Part shown: positions 1-7,399 of the stretch, one piece after another
How positions within the stretch are numbered: the first letter of the stretch is position 1
Layout of the letters: every line of letters begins with the position of its first letter
Source: a bacterium
GTDB taxonomy: Bacteria > Auribacterota > Auribacteria > Auribacterales > Auribacteraceae
Assembly (NCBI GenBank): GCA_021161885.1
Contig: JAGGZS010000270.1
Span: 1-15,372 of the forward strand
Direction of reading: 5' to 3'
Length of the DNA stretch: 15,372 nt
Notes under the pieces: model-generated
Told to the model about the DNA's origin: nothing
Databases searched by the model: none
The model's input: only the letters and a program-made list of their open reading frames with translations
Made by a program: the position numbers and the translations under genes

Positions 1-36
1 ATCATAAAACAGTGAGGGTTGGGGGTGATAATTCAT
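1..36 (-). CDS. Partial gene leaving the left edge (N-terminus only, unidentified)
   Basis: A minus-strand ATG (complement of 34-36) is preceded by a strong Shine-Dalgarno sequence, AAAGGAG (complement of 47-53), ten bases upstream. The twelve visible codons stay open to the window edge and read MNYHPQPSLFYD. This is divergent from the lipoprotein gene at 243, so 37-242 would be a shared promoter region. The product cannot be identified from twelve residues. The spacing is slightly long, so the call rests mainly on the ribosome binding site and the open frame. Confidence 0.4.
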   Translation of the reverse strand, partial: MNYHPQPSLFYD

Positions 37-69
37 AATAAAACCGCTCCTTTCTTTGATTGAAATATT

Positions 70-84
70 TATTGTAATACAATA
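70..84. promoter_or_regulatory. Operator-like perfect palindrome in divergent intergenic region
   Basis: TATTGTA-A-TACAATA is a perfect inverted repeat with 7-base arms around one central base. It lies between the gene leaving the left edge and the lipoprotein gene. A second short inverted repeat, ATTGAT-aag-ATCAAT, lies at 114-128. Their size and symmetry suit a dimeric repressor site, but the region is very AT-rich and chance palindromes are common. No convincing sigma70 promoter pair was found here. Confidence 0.25.
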
Positions 85-242
85 TAAATACGTAATTTAG
101 ATTGACATAACGAATTGATAAGATCAATAAAAAAATGAGGTTTTTAAGAAAAAAATTATCTTGCAATATATTGATAAAAAGTAAGTTGTAATTTCGCAGA
201 AACCTTATATTCGATTTATGAAAATACACATAAAGGACGATC

Positions 243-1445
243 ATGATAAACCGGGTAACAATGGCGTTTATATTATTTATCATCTCATTGCTGTTTGTTA
301 ACGGATGCGCTACAGAGCAGTTTTCACAATCTAAAACGCGCTCGCAAGTATTTTATACAAAAACCGATGACAACTGGAAACTGGCTCTTCGCAGGTTTAA
401 CGGCGGATCGGAAAAAAAGCCTGTAATTTTATGTCACGGTTTAAATTATAACGATAGGTTTTATACGCTTGCCTCGTTTGTAAATTTACCGGAATACCTT
501 GCGCTTAATGGATACGATGTATGGGTTATTTCGTTACGGGGAAGCGGTTCAAGCACTAAATGGGTTTACAAACTTGCCGAGCGTGCTTTTGACAGTTACG
601 GTATTTACCATATGGTGGAAGACGAAAACTGGATTTCCGTGGGGCTAAACGGGCTTTCGTTATTATATAAAATGGCTAACGACCAGTATGTCAATCTGAC
701 AATCAATCCTTTTTACTCTAACTGGGTGCTTGATGATTATTCGTTTCACGATGTGCCTGCGGTGATAAAATTTGTCAAAGAAAAAACCGGCAAAGATTCT
801 GTTTTCTGGGTCGGGCACAGTATGGGCGGTATCATTATGTTGTCTTATCTGATAAAGCATCCTGATGCGGGCAAGGATATAAAAGCGTTGGTAACCGTCG
901 GCGCGCAGTTGACCATGACGCCCGGCAACAATGTGATAGATGAATATATCCGGCAGCTTCAGTTTTTAAGACTGCTTGAGCTATCGGGCAAAAAAATTAA
1001 AATGGATGAAGCTAAAAAGGTTTTACGAGAAACATCGGACGACCTTTTTTTTTATCCGCCCAACCGAGACTCTTACATTGCCAACGCTTTAAACAGTATT
1101 GGCACGGATACTCCTGCTATTGGAGTTTTAGGGCAGTATCTTGAACTGATCGCATCGGGCGAACTGAAAACTTTTGACAACTCGTTTAATTTTGCCCGAA
1201 ATGCCGATAAAATAACAGTCCCTTATTTAATTATGGGCGGCAGCAAAGATTCCTTGGCCCCGCCGTCTGTCCAGTATTATCTTGACAATAATGTTTCCTC
1301 GGATGATAAAAAACTGGTAATAATCGGTTCTGAATACGGATTTTCTACAGATTACGGGCACGACGACAGTTTAATCAGTCGACCTGCCGCGCAAGAGGTT
1401 TATCCGATTATTCTCCAGTGGCTTGATAATCATAGCGGTGAATAA
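243..1445 (+). CDS. Alpha/beta-hydrolase lipoprotein (lipase/esterase-like)
   Basis: This is a predicted membrane-anchored serine hydrolase of 400 aa. Residues 1-22 form a lipoprotein signal: Arg4, a hydrophobic stretch, then V-N-G-Cys22 as lipobox (Asn at -2 is unusual). The hydrolase fold is clear: an HG oxyanion motif at 65-66, a conserved strand with DVWVISLRGSG near 92-102, the nucleophile elbow GHSMGG at 191-196 (Ser193), an acid candidate Asp336 in GGSKDS, and a catalytic His373 in YGHDD. The pattern resembles acid-lipase-type hydrolases that act on acyl esters, but the substrate is not evident. The start is backed by AAGGA at 233-237, five bases upstream. It is convergent with the mutase gene and separated from it by 23 bp, with no obvious terminator. 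The enzyme class is firm; the exact substrate and the outer-membrane location are inference. Confidence 0.85.
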   Translation: MINRVTMAFILFIISLLFVNGCATEQFSQSKTRSQVFYTKTDDNWKLALRRFNGGSEKKPVILCHGLNYNDRFYTLASFVNLPEYLALNGYDVWVISLRGSGSSTKWVYKLAERAFDSYGIYHMVEDENWISVGLNGLSLLYKMANDQYVNLTINPFYSNWVLDDYSFHDVPAVIKFVKEKTGKDSVFWVGHSMGGIIMLSYLIKHPDAGKDIKALVTVGAQLTMTPGNNVIDEYIRQLQFLRLLELSGKKIKMDEAKKVLRETSDDLFFYPPNRDSYIANALNSIGTDTPAIGVLGQYLELIASGELKTFDNSFNFARNADKITVPYLIMGGSKDSLAPPSVQYYLDNNVSSDDKKLVIIGSEYGFSTDYGHDDSLISRPAAQEVYPIILQWLDNHSGE

Positions 1446-1468
1446 ATAAGCTGGCTGTTAATCTTAAT

Positions 1469-2590
1469 TTATCTATTGATTTCATTATCAACTAGCTTAA
1501 GCGCGCGTTCGCACGCATTGTCCATATTATAATATTTAAATTCAGCTAAGCGACCGGCAAAAAATAAAGGCAGTTTTTTTTGTTTTTCCGCTAATTTAAG
1601 ATATTCGTTTTTTAGATTAATATTTTTGTCGGTGAAAACAGGATACGCCACGAACCCTTTGCTCCACGAAGCGTATTCTTTGGATACTACGGTTGAATTG
1701 TTTTCTATAAAAAGAAATTTGTTGTACTCGGTTATTCTTGTATAGTTATGGTCGTTCGGATAATTTATAACGCTGTTTTCCTGATATGATCTGCAGTTAT
1801 GCTGTTTTGTGTCCAAATAGATTTTCCGGTACTGCAAGGCCCCGAGTTTATAATCGAAAAATTCATCAATCGGGCTTGTTGCGATGATATTTTTATAGCT
1901 GTTGAACGATAAAACATCTTTAAGGTCGGTCTCGAGCATAATCTCGATACAAGGATGATTAAGCATATTATCAAACATTTTTGAAAACCCTTTTTTCGGG
2001 ATTCCCTGATACTTATCGTATCTGAAATAACGGTTGTCGTAACTTATCATAACAGGCACACGGTTGATTACCTGAGGATCGATCTGGTCGGGTTTATAAT
2101 CCCATTGTTTTACAGTATAATTAAGAAAAATTTTTTCATAAACAAATTGCCCTAACTTTTTAATGTCCGGGTCGCTGTCCTTTTTAAGTTCTAGTATCGA
2201 GATGCTGTGCTCCAAACCGTATCTATTGATAAGTTTAGTTTCAAGATAACGGGATTTGTCCTTATCAAAAGCGGTTTTCAGGCTTGTAAGGTTAAAAGGA
2301 ACGACAAGCAAGTTACTCTCGACTCTGGCAACGACTTTATGGCGGTAATCGTTCCATTGAGTAAACCTGCTTAAAAAATGCCATACTTTTTTGTTTGATG
2401 TATGGAAGATATGCGGTCCGTATTGCTGAATATAGTTGCCGTTCGAGTCGAAATAGTCGTAGCAGTTACCGCCTATGTGGTTATTTTTATCGATTATTAA
2501 AACTTGTTCTCCTATATCAGCTAAGCGCCGTGCGGCAGATATGCCTGTTATCCCTGCTCCGATAACCAAATGAGATTTTTTTTCCGCCAT
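1469..2590 (-). CDS. glf: UDP-galactopyranose mutase
   Basis: A flavoenzyme that interconverts UDP-galactopyranose and UDP-galactofuranose in the cytoplasm, supplying Galf for surface glycans. The 373 aa length matches bacterial Glf. It opens with an FAD-binding Rossmann motif GAGITG (11-16), ending in Asp34 after the second strand. IGGNCYD (39-45) and YGPHIFHT (57-64) follow, both typical of the family. The C-terminal FAD/substrate segment is FAGRLAEFKYYNMDNA (344-359). The ATG overlaps the last base of the upstream glycosyltransferase stop (TAATG), so translation is probably coupled. It is the last gene of a three-gene minus-strand operon. No galactofuranosyltransferase is recognisable beside it, so the Galf acceptor is unknown. 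Confidence 0.95.
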   Translation of the reverse strand: MAEKKSHLVIGAGITGISAARRLADIGEQVLIIDKNNHIGGNCYDYFDSNGNYIQQYGPHIFHTSNKKVWHFLSRFTQWNDYRHKVVARVESNLLVVPFNLTSLKTAFDKDKSRYLETKLINRYGLEHSISILELKKDSDPDIKKLGQFVYEKIFLNYTVKQWDYKPDQIDPQVINRVPVMISYDNRYFRYDKYQGIPKKGFSKMFDNMLNHPCIEIMLETDLKDVLSFNSYKNIIATSPIDEFFDYKLGALQYRKIYLDTKQHNCRSYQENSVINYPNDHNYTRITEYNKFLFIENNSTVVSKEYASWSKGFVAYPVFTDKNINLKNEYLKLAEKQKKLPLFFAGRLAEFKYYNMDNACERALKLVDNEINR

Positions 2591-3318
2591 TATTTTTTAA
2601 GTGTCCTTAAAATTTTCTGGAGTTGCAGTCTAAATAAGATAAGTTCCTTAACTCCTCTTAAACAAACCTTAATAAGGTTCCATTTCACGATAGAAATAGA
2701 GCCGGTTTTACGCTGTTTATGGTTTATTGGAATATTCATTAAATCCTGCCCGTCTTTTTTTGCTAAAATAGACAGAAAAATATTGGGCGCGAATAAATTT
2801 TCAGGAATAACATCAAGCAGCCGTTTTAGGTAATCCCGTTTCATAAGCCTGTACGGCACGTTGGCGTCTAATATTTTAATCCCGAAAAAGAGCAGGTTAA
2901 AAAATCTAACCAGCCTTGATATAATTATTCTGTGGAACGGATCGTTTCGGTTTTGCCTGTAACCGATAATAAAATTCGATTTATTTCTTATTTCCCACAA
3001 CTTATTGAAGTCATCCGGCGTGAATTGGTCATCGGAATCCGTCTGCAATACCCAGTTATGGCGGGTTGATACGGCGTAGCCGTATCCTTTTAGAACTGCC
3101 GCACCGTGTCCTTCGTTATTTTTATGGATTACGGTAAGGTTGGGATATGCGCGTTTAATGTTATCGAGTTCTTTTGCGGTATTGTCTTTTGATCCGTCAT
3201 TTATGACAACCATGACAGAACCTTGATATTTTTCTATTAACGTCATCCAGTTGTCTATAACTTTTTTAATGCAATCTTCTTCGTTGTATGCCGGCATAAC
3301 TAAAATGAAAGTATCCAT
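2590..3318 (-). CDS. Family 2 glycosyltransferase, polyprenyl-phosphate sugar synthase-like
   Basis: A 242 aa GT-A fold enzyme resembling dolichyl/polyprenyl-phosphate mannosyl- or glucosyltransferases, which load a hexose from a nucleotide sugar onto a polyprenyl phosphate. Visible motifs are VMPAYNEE (7-14), INDGSKDNT (39-47), GHGAAVLKGYGYA (70-82), the metal-binding DSDDQF (94-99), DANVPYRLMK (151-160) and RKTGS (203-207). It has no C-terminal transmembrane hairpins, so it is the short, peripheral version; hydrophobic residues around 138-150 could touch the membrane. The start is supported by AAGGG at complement 3326-3330, seven bases before ATG. It lies 17 bp after the small secreted-protein gene and overlaps glf by one base. 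A direct GT2 transferase role in glycan assembly is the alternative. Confidence 0.85.
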   Translation of the reverse strand: MDTFILVMPAYNEEDCIKKVIDNWMTLIEKYQGSVMVVINDGSKDNTAKELDNIKRAYPNLTVIHKNNEGHGAAVLKGYGYAVSTRHNWVLQTDSDDQFTPDDFNKLWEIRNKSNFIIGYRQNRNDPFHRIIISRLVRFFNLLFFGIKILDANVPYRLMKRDYLKRLLDVIPENLFAPNIFLSILAKKDGQDLMNIPINHKQRKTGSISIVKWNLIKVCLRGVKELILFRLQLQKILRTLKK

Positions 3319-3335
3319 TACAATCCCTTATTAAT

Positions 3336-3617
3336 TTAATCTTTTTTTTCAATATTTTCAAAAGATACCATATCAGATACCTTTTCGATAGATAGGCTTA
3401 ACCCATATTTACCGGATGATTTATAATATAAGTCTATGGACACCAACCAGTAAGCCGTATCTTTGCCTTTTTTTCGCATTACATCTTTGCAGACGAATAT
3501 TTTTTGTTCTCTTGACGCGGTAATCCATTCATTACCGTTAGATGATAATGTCAATGCCTCGCATTTATGTATCGTTAAAAATATGAAAACAACTAAAATA
3601 AAAAATTTTTTCATCAT
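3336..3617 (-). CDS. Small secreted protein of unknown function
   Basis: The 93 aa product starts MMKK and has a hydrophobic stretch to about residue 18, then C-E-A at 19-21, a plausible signal peptidase I site before LTLSS. Cys19 lacks a normal lipobox, so a lipoprotein is less likely. The mature part is about 72 residues with one cysteine (C43), aromatic residues and many charges: NEWITASREQKIFVCKDV near 29-46, then AYWLVSIDLYY around 55-65. I do not recognise the family. It is the first gene of the operon with the GT2 and glf genes, 17 bp upstream of the GT2, so it is probably made with them. No strong Shine-Dalgarno sequence precedes either Met1 or Met2 (3614), so the exact start is open. 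Confidence 0.65.
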   Translation of the reverse strand: MMKKFFILVVFIFLTIHKCEALTLSSNGNEWITASREQKIFVCKDVMRKKGKDTAYWLVSIDLYYKSSGKYGLSLSIEKVSDMVSFENIEKKD

Positions 3618-3961
3618 ACCGGTTGAATATTAAATGTTATATTTATCGGTTTAATAATCTTAATTGTTTTTGAAAAATTTTCAAACAATTATTCTAATAA
3701 ATAAATTTGAATTCAAACAATTAATTGTTTGTTTCCGTGTAATTAGTTTAACGCCTTACAAGAATAAAAAAACTTAAAAAATTTGCAACTATGAAAAAAT
3801 GTGTAAGTAATAATATAGTCAAGAGTTAAAGTTATACGTAAAAATGTCGATATTTAAATAATGCTTAGGTCTTTTAACTTGAACTTGTCGCTTAATTGAT
3901 TGGATATTTTTTAACCGCTTAAAACAATGTATTTGCTCAACACGTAACAGGATGTCATAAG
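3618..3961. other. 344-bp intergenic region between divergent genes, with nested palindromes
   Basis: This very AT-rich region separates the minus-strand glycan operon from the PEP-CTERM gene. It holds an inverted repeat at 3662-3690 (AATTGTTTTTGAAAA against TTTTCAAACAATT, two-base bulge) and a perfect 18-base palindrome at 3714-3731. The 12-mer TTCAAACAATTA occurs at 3680-3691 and again at 3712-3723, exactly 32 bp apart, about three helical turns. From 3732 to 3961 I see no gene, RNA or clear promoter pair. The PEP-CTERM start is preceded only by AGGA at 3949-3952, nine bases upstream. Confidence 0.5.
3657..3684 (-). promoter_or_regulatory. Candidate sigma70-type promoter for the small protein-GT2-glf operon
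   Basis: Read on the minus strand, TTGAAA (complement of 3679-3684, five of six to consensus) is followed after 16 bases by TAAGAT (complement of 3657-3662, four of six). It lies about 40 bp before the small secreted-protein start. It falls almost wholly inside the 3662-3690 inverted repeat, so that repeat would be well placed as an operator. The call comes from sequence match alone in AT-rich DNA. Confidence 0.3.
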
Positions 3962-4573
3962 ATGAAAACAAGGTTGTTTGTTTTTCTTAGTGTATTTATT
4001 CTGTCATCAATTTCATTAACCGCATCGGCTTATCAATTCACCGATGCCGACTCAACGTCGTTCTACATCGATAACCACAAAGATTACAGAGATACAAGGT
4101 TTGAGGCGGAACTTTATTTCCCGGTCGGAGGAGATTCGTCAAACTACCAGAGCGGCGACATTTTTGAATTCGATAATTATTATAATAATATAACCGATCT
4201 TAAAGTTACTTTAACCGGACACGGGTTTAATAATTCGGAATTTATAGATGTTTTCTTCAATATTGGCGGTTCATGGAGTTTTGTAGATAAATACCGAGTC
4301 GATAAATACACTAACTTTTCGATTACGTTTGATCTCTTAAACCAGCAGATGTTATATAACAATAATTACGTGAAAGATATTGATTACAGTATGCACAATT
4401 TTGTCGGGATAGATTATTTCGAGGTAGGATACGGATGCCATTTCTGGCACGACAGCACCAGTGTTGAACTATCGGCTTACGAAACTAATCCGTCGTCTGT
4501 CCCCGAACCTTTGACTATTGTTCTTTTCGGGTTAAGTTTGGCGGGAATTATTAAAAGAAAATTTCGAATATAA
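3962..4573 (+). CDS. PEP-CTERM sorting-signal surface protein
   Basis: This 203 aa exported protein has signal peptide residues 1-23 (K2/R4, hydrophobic core, cleavage after ASA) and a classic PEP-CTERM tail. The tail reads VPEP at 180-183, a hydrophobic segment TIVLFGLSLAGII (185-197), then the basic end KRKFRI. In known systems such tails are recognised by an exosortase (EpsH/Xrt) in the inner membrane and the protein is delivered to the surface, often in species that make exopolysaccharide. The mature body (24-179) is rich in Asp, Asn, Tyr and Ser, with one cysteine (C159) and no recognised domain; it looks beta-rich. It is monocistronic, with a strong terminator 30 bp downstream. No exosortase gene lies in this window. 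The sorting class is firm, the function unknown. Confidence 0.85.
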   Translation: MKTRLFVFLSVFILSSISLTASAYQFTDADSTSFYIDNHKDYRDTRFEAELYFPVGGDSSNYQSGDIFEFDNYYNNITDLKVTLTGHGFNNSEFIDVFFNIGGSWSFVDKYRVDKYTNFSITFDLLNQQMLYNNNYVKDIDYSMHNFVGIDYFEVGYGCHFWHDSTSVELSAYETNPSSVPEPLTIVLFGLSLAGIIKRKFRI

Positions 4574-4603
4574 TTTTTCATTAAAATATTTTTTATAGGT
4601 TTT

Positions 4604-4640
4604 AAAGGGTTATCTGATTTAATCGGATAACCCTTTTTTT
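4604..4640 (+). terminator. Rho-independent terminator after the PEP-CTERM gene
   Basis: AAAGGGTTATC (4604-4614) pairs perfectly with GATAACCCTTT (4626-4636), an 11-bp stem, and the right arm runs on into a seven-T tract ending at 4640. It lies 30 bp past the stop codon and insulates the symporter gene downstream. Confidence 0.9.
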
Positions 4641-4679
4641 ATGGTTTACGCGAAGCTCAACGCAAACGCTGTTCATATC

Positions 4680-4707
4680 TTGACATGAATATAATAAATG
4701 ATAGCAT
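4680..4707 (+). promoter_or_regulatory. Candidate promoter for the symporter gene
   Basis: A perfect TTGACA (4680-4685) is followed after 16 bases by TAGCAT (4702-4707), a four-of-six match to the -10 element. It sits between the upstream terminator and the symporter start, leaving a leader of roughly 90 bases. I looked for a glycine riboswitch in this leader and saw none of its conserved segments. Confidence 0.35.
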
Positions 4708-4805
4708 TGTCATAGGGACATATAACGCTATAGATAGTTCTCAAAATTTTTATTTTTTTCCGCTGACAATCGTTGCAGTAAATAAAGTTTGAAAGACGTA
4801 TAAAT

Positions 4806-6188
4806 ATGAATTATTCGAAATTGGAAAATATTTTCAGCGTAATTGTCAATAAGGCTGATTCCTTTATATGGGGATTGCCTCTGATGATTTTGCTTGTGGG
4901 TACAGGCATTTACCTTACTTTTCGGATGAAAGGCATACAATGGCGCGGATTTGTCCACGCTGTCAAGGTGGTGCTTGGCAAATTTGACGATAAGCGCGAT
5001 CCCGGTGAAGTCAGTCATTTTAAAGCTCTTGCCACAGCATTATCCGCTACAATAGGCACTGGCAATATTGTCGGTGTGGCTACTGCCATTTTAATCGGCG
5101 GACCGGGAGCGGTATTCTGGATGTGGGTTACCGCTTTTGTCGGTATGGCTACAAAATTTACAAGCTGTACTTTATCCGTGAAATTCAGGAAAGTCGATAA
5201 ACACGGCGAAACACACGGCGGACCTATGCACTTTATCGAACTTGGGCTCGGCAAGAAGTTTAAGTGGCTCGCTGTGTTGTTCGCTTTGTTTACGGTTTTG
5301 GCTTCGTTCGGTATAGGAAATATGTTTCAGAGCAATAATGTGGTTACTGCTTTTAACACGCTCCTTTTCGGGTTCGGCTCGGAACCTGTTTTTTTATTGA
5401 ATTTTTTGAGCGGTATTGTTATGTCTGCACTGGTGGCGTTTGTAATCATTGGCGGTATAAAAAGGGTAGCGAAAGTAGCGGGCGCTATTGTTCCTTTTAT
5501 GTGCGTTTTTTATATTACCGGCGCACTGGTTATCCTGTTGAAGAATTATCACCTTATATTACCCGGCATAAAAATGATATTTACCCATGCTTTCATCGCC
5601 CCTTTGGCTGTACAGGGCGGACTGATCGGCGGGGTAATCAAAGCGGGAGTCGCTAGAGGGTTGTTTTCTAATGAAGCCGGATTAGGATCCGCAGCCATAG
5701 CCCACGGCGCGGCCCGGACCCATGAACCGGTCAGGGAAGGGCTTGTGGCGATGCTAGGCCCTTTTATAGATACAATCGTAGTATGCAGTATAACCGCTTT
5801 GGTCATTGTATGCACCGGAGCCGCTGATGTGGAGCAAACCAGCGGACGGTTAACATCTATGGCGTTTGATATCGGGTTGCCCGGCACAGGCTGGATTGTA
5901 TCTTTAGGAATAATCTTTTTCGCGTTCTCTACCGTGATATCATGGTCGTATTACGGTGACAGGGCGGTAGATTACCTGTTCGGACATAAAGCGATAATTT
6001 ATTATCGAATTTTATACGTAGTCGTTGTTTTTTTAGGCGCGATAACCAATTATTCCATAATAATAAATATCTGCGACGCATTTAACGCTATGATGGCTCT
6101 GCCTAACCTTATCGCCCTTATTTGTCTTGCCCCGCTTGTATCAACACTTACTGTCGATTATTTTAAAAGAATGAAAAAAAACAGATGA
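4806..6188 (+). CDS. Sodium:alanine/glycine symporter (AGCS family)
   Basis: An inner-membrane secondary transporter that imports alanine or glycine with Na+ (or H+). The 460 aa length fits the family. Family hallmarks in order are an N-terminal membrane segment with GLPLMILLVGTGIYLT (23-38), ALSATIGTGNIVGVATAI (78-95) with GGPGAVFWMW after it, the signature FSNEAGLGSA (287-296) and a C-terminal ALPNLIALI segment (431-439). Around ten or eleven hydrophobic helices can be counted. The C-terminus is basic (KRMKKNR). The ribosome binding site is weak (GAAAG near 4791-4795), but the N-terminus aligns with the family start pattern. It stands alone between a terminator upstream and the convergent mdh gene 42 bp downstream. 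Which amino acid it carries, and whether Na+ or H+ drives it, cannot be read here. Confidence 0.93.
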   Translation: MNYSKLENIFSVIVNKADSFIWGLPLMILLVGTGIYLTFRMKGIQWRGFVHAVKVVLGKFDDKRDPGEVSHFKALATALSATIGTGNIVGVATAILIGGPGAVFWMWVTAFVGMATKFTSCTLSVKFRKVDKHGETHGGPMHFIELGLGKKFKWLAVLFALFTVLASFGIGNMFQSNNVVTAFNTLLFGFGSEPVFLLNFLSGIVMSALVAFVIIGGIKRVAKVAGAIVPFMCVFYITGALVILLKNYHLILPGIKMIFTHAFIAPLAVQGGLIGGVIKAGVARGLFSNEAGLGSAAIAHGAARTHEPVREGLVAMLGPFIDTIVVCSITALVIVCTGAADVEQTSGRLTSMAFDIGLPGTGWIVSLGIIFFAFSTVISWSYYGDRAVDYLFGHKAIIYYRILYVVVVFLGAITNYSIIINICDAFNAMMALPNLIALICLAPLVSTLTVDYFKRMKKNR

Positions 6189-6230
6189 AAATTATTGTTG
6201 CCCGCAAAGAAATCTATTTGTATTAGATTA

Positions 6231-7163
6231 TTAGATTGACCGCATAATTTTTTTAAAATTTTCTTTGACGACATTTGCCGATTGATCAAGCGCCGACTTT
6301 TCGTTATCCCTCAAAGTTAAATCAATTATATCGCAGACTCCATTTCTTCCTAATTTAACAGGCACGCCTATAAACACGTCCTTCAGTCCGAATTGGCCGT
6401 TAAGCATAACACTGCATGGAATAATCCGTTTGGAATCTGTTAATATAGATTCTATCATCTGCGCAGCGCCTGCTGAAGGGGCGTAATAGGCACTGCCCGA
6501 TTGAAGCAGTTTTACTATTTCCGCCCCGCCTTTGCGGGTACGGTTGTTGATTTTTTCTATGGTTTCAGTATCCATAAGTTCTGTAATAGGAATACCGCTT
6601 ACAGTGGTGTAGCGGGGTAACGGCACCATAGAGTCGCCGTGTCCGCCGAGAACCATTGCGTTAATGTCCACAGGAGAAACATCAAGTTCCATTGCGATAA
6701 AAGCACACATCCTCGCAGAGTCTAAAGCTCCAGCCATACCGATAATTTTTTTTGGCGAAAATTTTGTTACCGCCAAAGCCAGCTGAGCCATTATATCTAA
6801 CGGATTAGTAACCATAATAATAATACAATTGGGCGCTTTATCGGCTATTTCTTTGCATACTCCCCCTATAATTTGAGCGTTTTTGAGCAGTAAATCTTCA
6901 CGGGTCATACCCGGTTTGCGGGCTAACCCTGCGGTTACGGCTACTATGTCTGCGTCTTGAATATCGTCGTAACTTGTAGTGCCTGTAACCTTTGATGAAA
7001 ATTTTTCTAATGCCGCAGATTCGTACATATCGAGGGCTTTGCCTTGCGCGATACCGTCTACAATATCAAGTAAAACCACGTCTCCGAGATTTTTTTCAGC
7101 TATTCTTTGTGCTAATGTGGCGCCTACAAATCCGCTTCCTATAACAGCTATTTTATTCCTCAT
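6231..7163 (-). CDS. mdh: Malate dehydrogenase (LDH-type, NAD-dependent)
   Basis: Catalyses malate + NAD+ to oxaloacetate + NADH in the cytoplasm, a step of the TCA cycle (oxidative or reductive). The 310 aa length is usual for LDH-like MDHs. The Rossmann motif is GSGFVG (9-14) and Asp33 favours NAD. Arg82 in ARKPGMTRED marks malate rather than lactate specificity, with Arg88 beside it. Asn120 in VTNPLD, the Asp148/Arg151 pair in ALDSAR and catalytic His175 in GGHGDSMVP complete the active site. AAAGGA lies about ten bases upstream of ATG, rather far. A good promoter is seen at 7211-7239. It is convergent with the symporter and divergent from the glycan operon. All key residues are present. 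Confidence 0.95.
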   Translation of the reverse strand: MRNKIAVIGSGFVGATLAQRIAEKNLGDVVLLDIVDGIAQGKALDMYESAALEKFSSKVTGTTSYDDIQDADIVAVTAGLARKPGMTREDLLLKNAQIIGGVCKEIADKAPNCIIIMVTNPLDIMAQLALAVTKFSPKKIIGMAGALDSARMCAFIAMELDVSPVDINAMVLGGHGDSMVPLPRYTTVSGIPITELMDTETIEKINNRTRKGGAEIVKLLQSGSAYYAPSAGAAQMIESILTDSKRIIPCSVMLNGQFGLKDVFIGVPVKLGRNGVCDIIDLTLRDNEKSALDQSANVVKENFKKIMRSI

Positions 7164-7210
7164 GGCAGATCAATCCTTTATTTTATCGATTTTTTAGATT
7201 TATTATGCGG

Positions 7211-7239
7211 ATAATATCATTTTTCAGCTCAAATTACAA
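7211..7239 (-). promoter_or_regulatory. mdh promoter (sigma70-type)
   Basis: On the minus strand, TTGTAA (complement of 7234-7239) is separated by exactly 17 bases from TATTAT (complement of 7211-7216). The start of transcription would fall near 7204, giving a leader of about 40 bases before the mdh ATG. The -10 element overlaps the 9-mer GCGGATAAT (7207-7215), which recurs beside the divergent promoter. Confidence 0.6.
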
Positions 7240-7311
7240 ATTTTTTTTGCAGGGACAATTTATCTGAAAAAATAAAACCGTTATTTGCCCCGCCGAGCGG
7301 ATAATTTCCGC

Positions 7312-7338
7312 TTGACTGAATGTTGTATCTAATATAAA
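7312..7338 (+). promoter_or_regulatory. Candidate promoter for the 7.4-13.7 kb glycan operon
   Basis: TTGACT (7312-7317) is followed after 15 bases by TATAAA (7333-7338); the spacer is short by two bases. The inverted repeat AGCGGA-taatt-TCCGCT (7296-7312) ends on the first base of the -35 element, a position suited to regulation. The first gene begins at 7400 behind AGGA (7390-7393). Confidence 0.45.
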
Positions 7339-7399
7339 TTCTAAAAAACCTAATCCGAATATAGAATTGAATTATCAAGGCAATAAAATAGGATAACTA

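Noticed and set aside
2..283. Minus-strand 93-codon open frame across the left intergenic region
   Set aside because: It overlaps the lipoprotein signal sequence, is biased to AT-rich codons (Ile, Asn, Tyr, Phe, Leu) and is in a different frame from the better-supported start at 36.
2570..2833. Plus-strand 87-codon open frame opposite the GT2/glf junction
   Set aside because: It is antisense to two well-supported genes, has no ribosome binding site and no recognisable pattern.
4641..4805. Glycine riboswitch before the symporter gene
   Set aside because: AGCS genes often have one, so I looked. The conserved purine-rich and CAGGCAAAA-like segments are absent.
6189..6240. Terminator between the convergent symporter and mdh genes, and tandem ATTAGATT at 6222-6237
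   Set aside because: Only a weak 6-bp AT stem (6211-6216 with 6224-6229) and no T tract are present. The tandem 8-mer overlaps the mdh stop and is probably chance.
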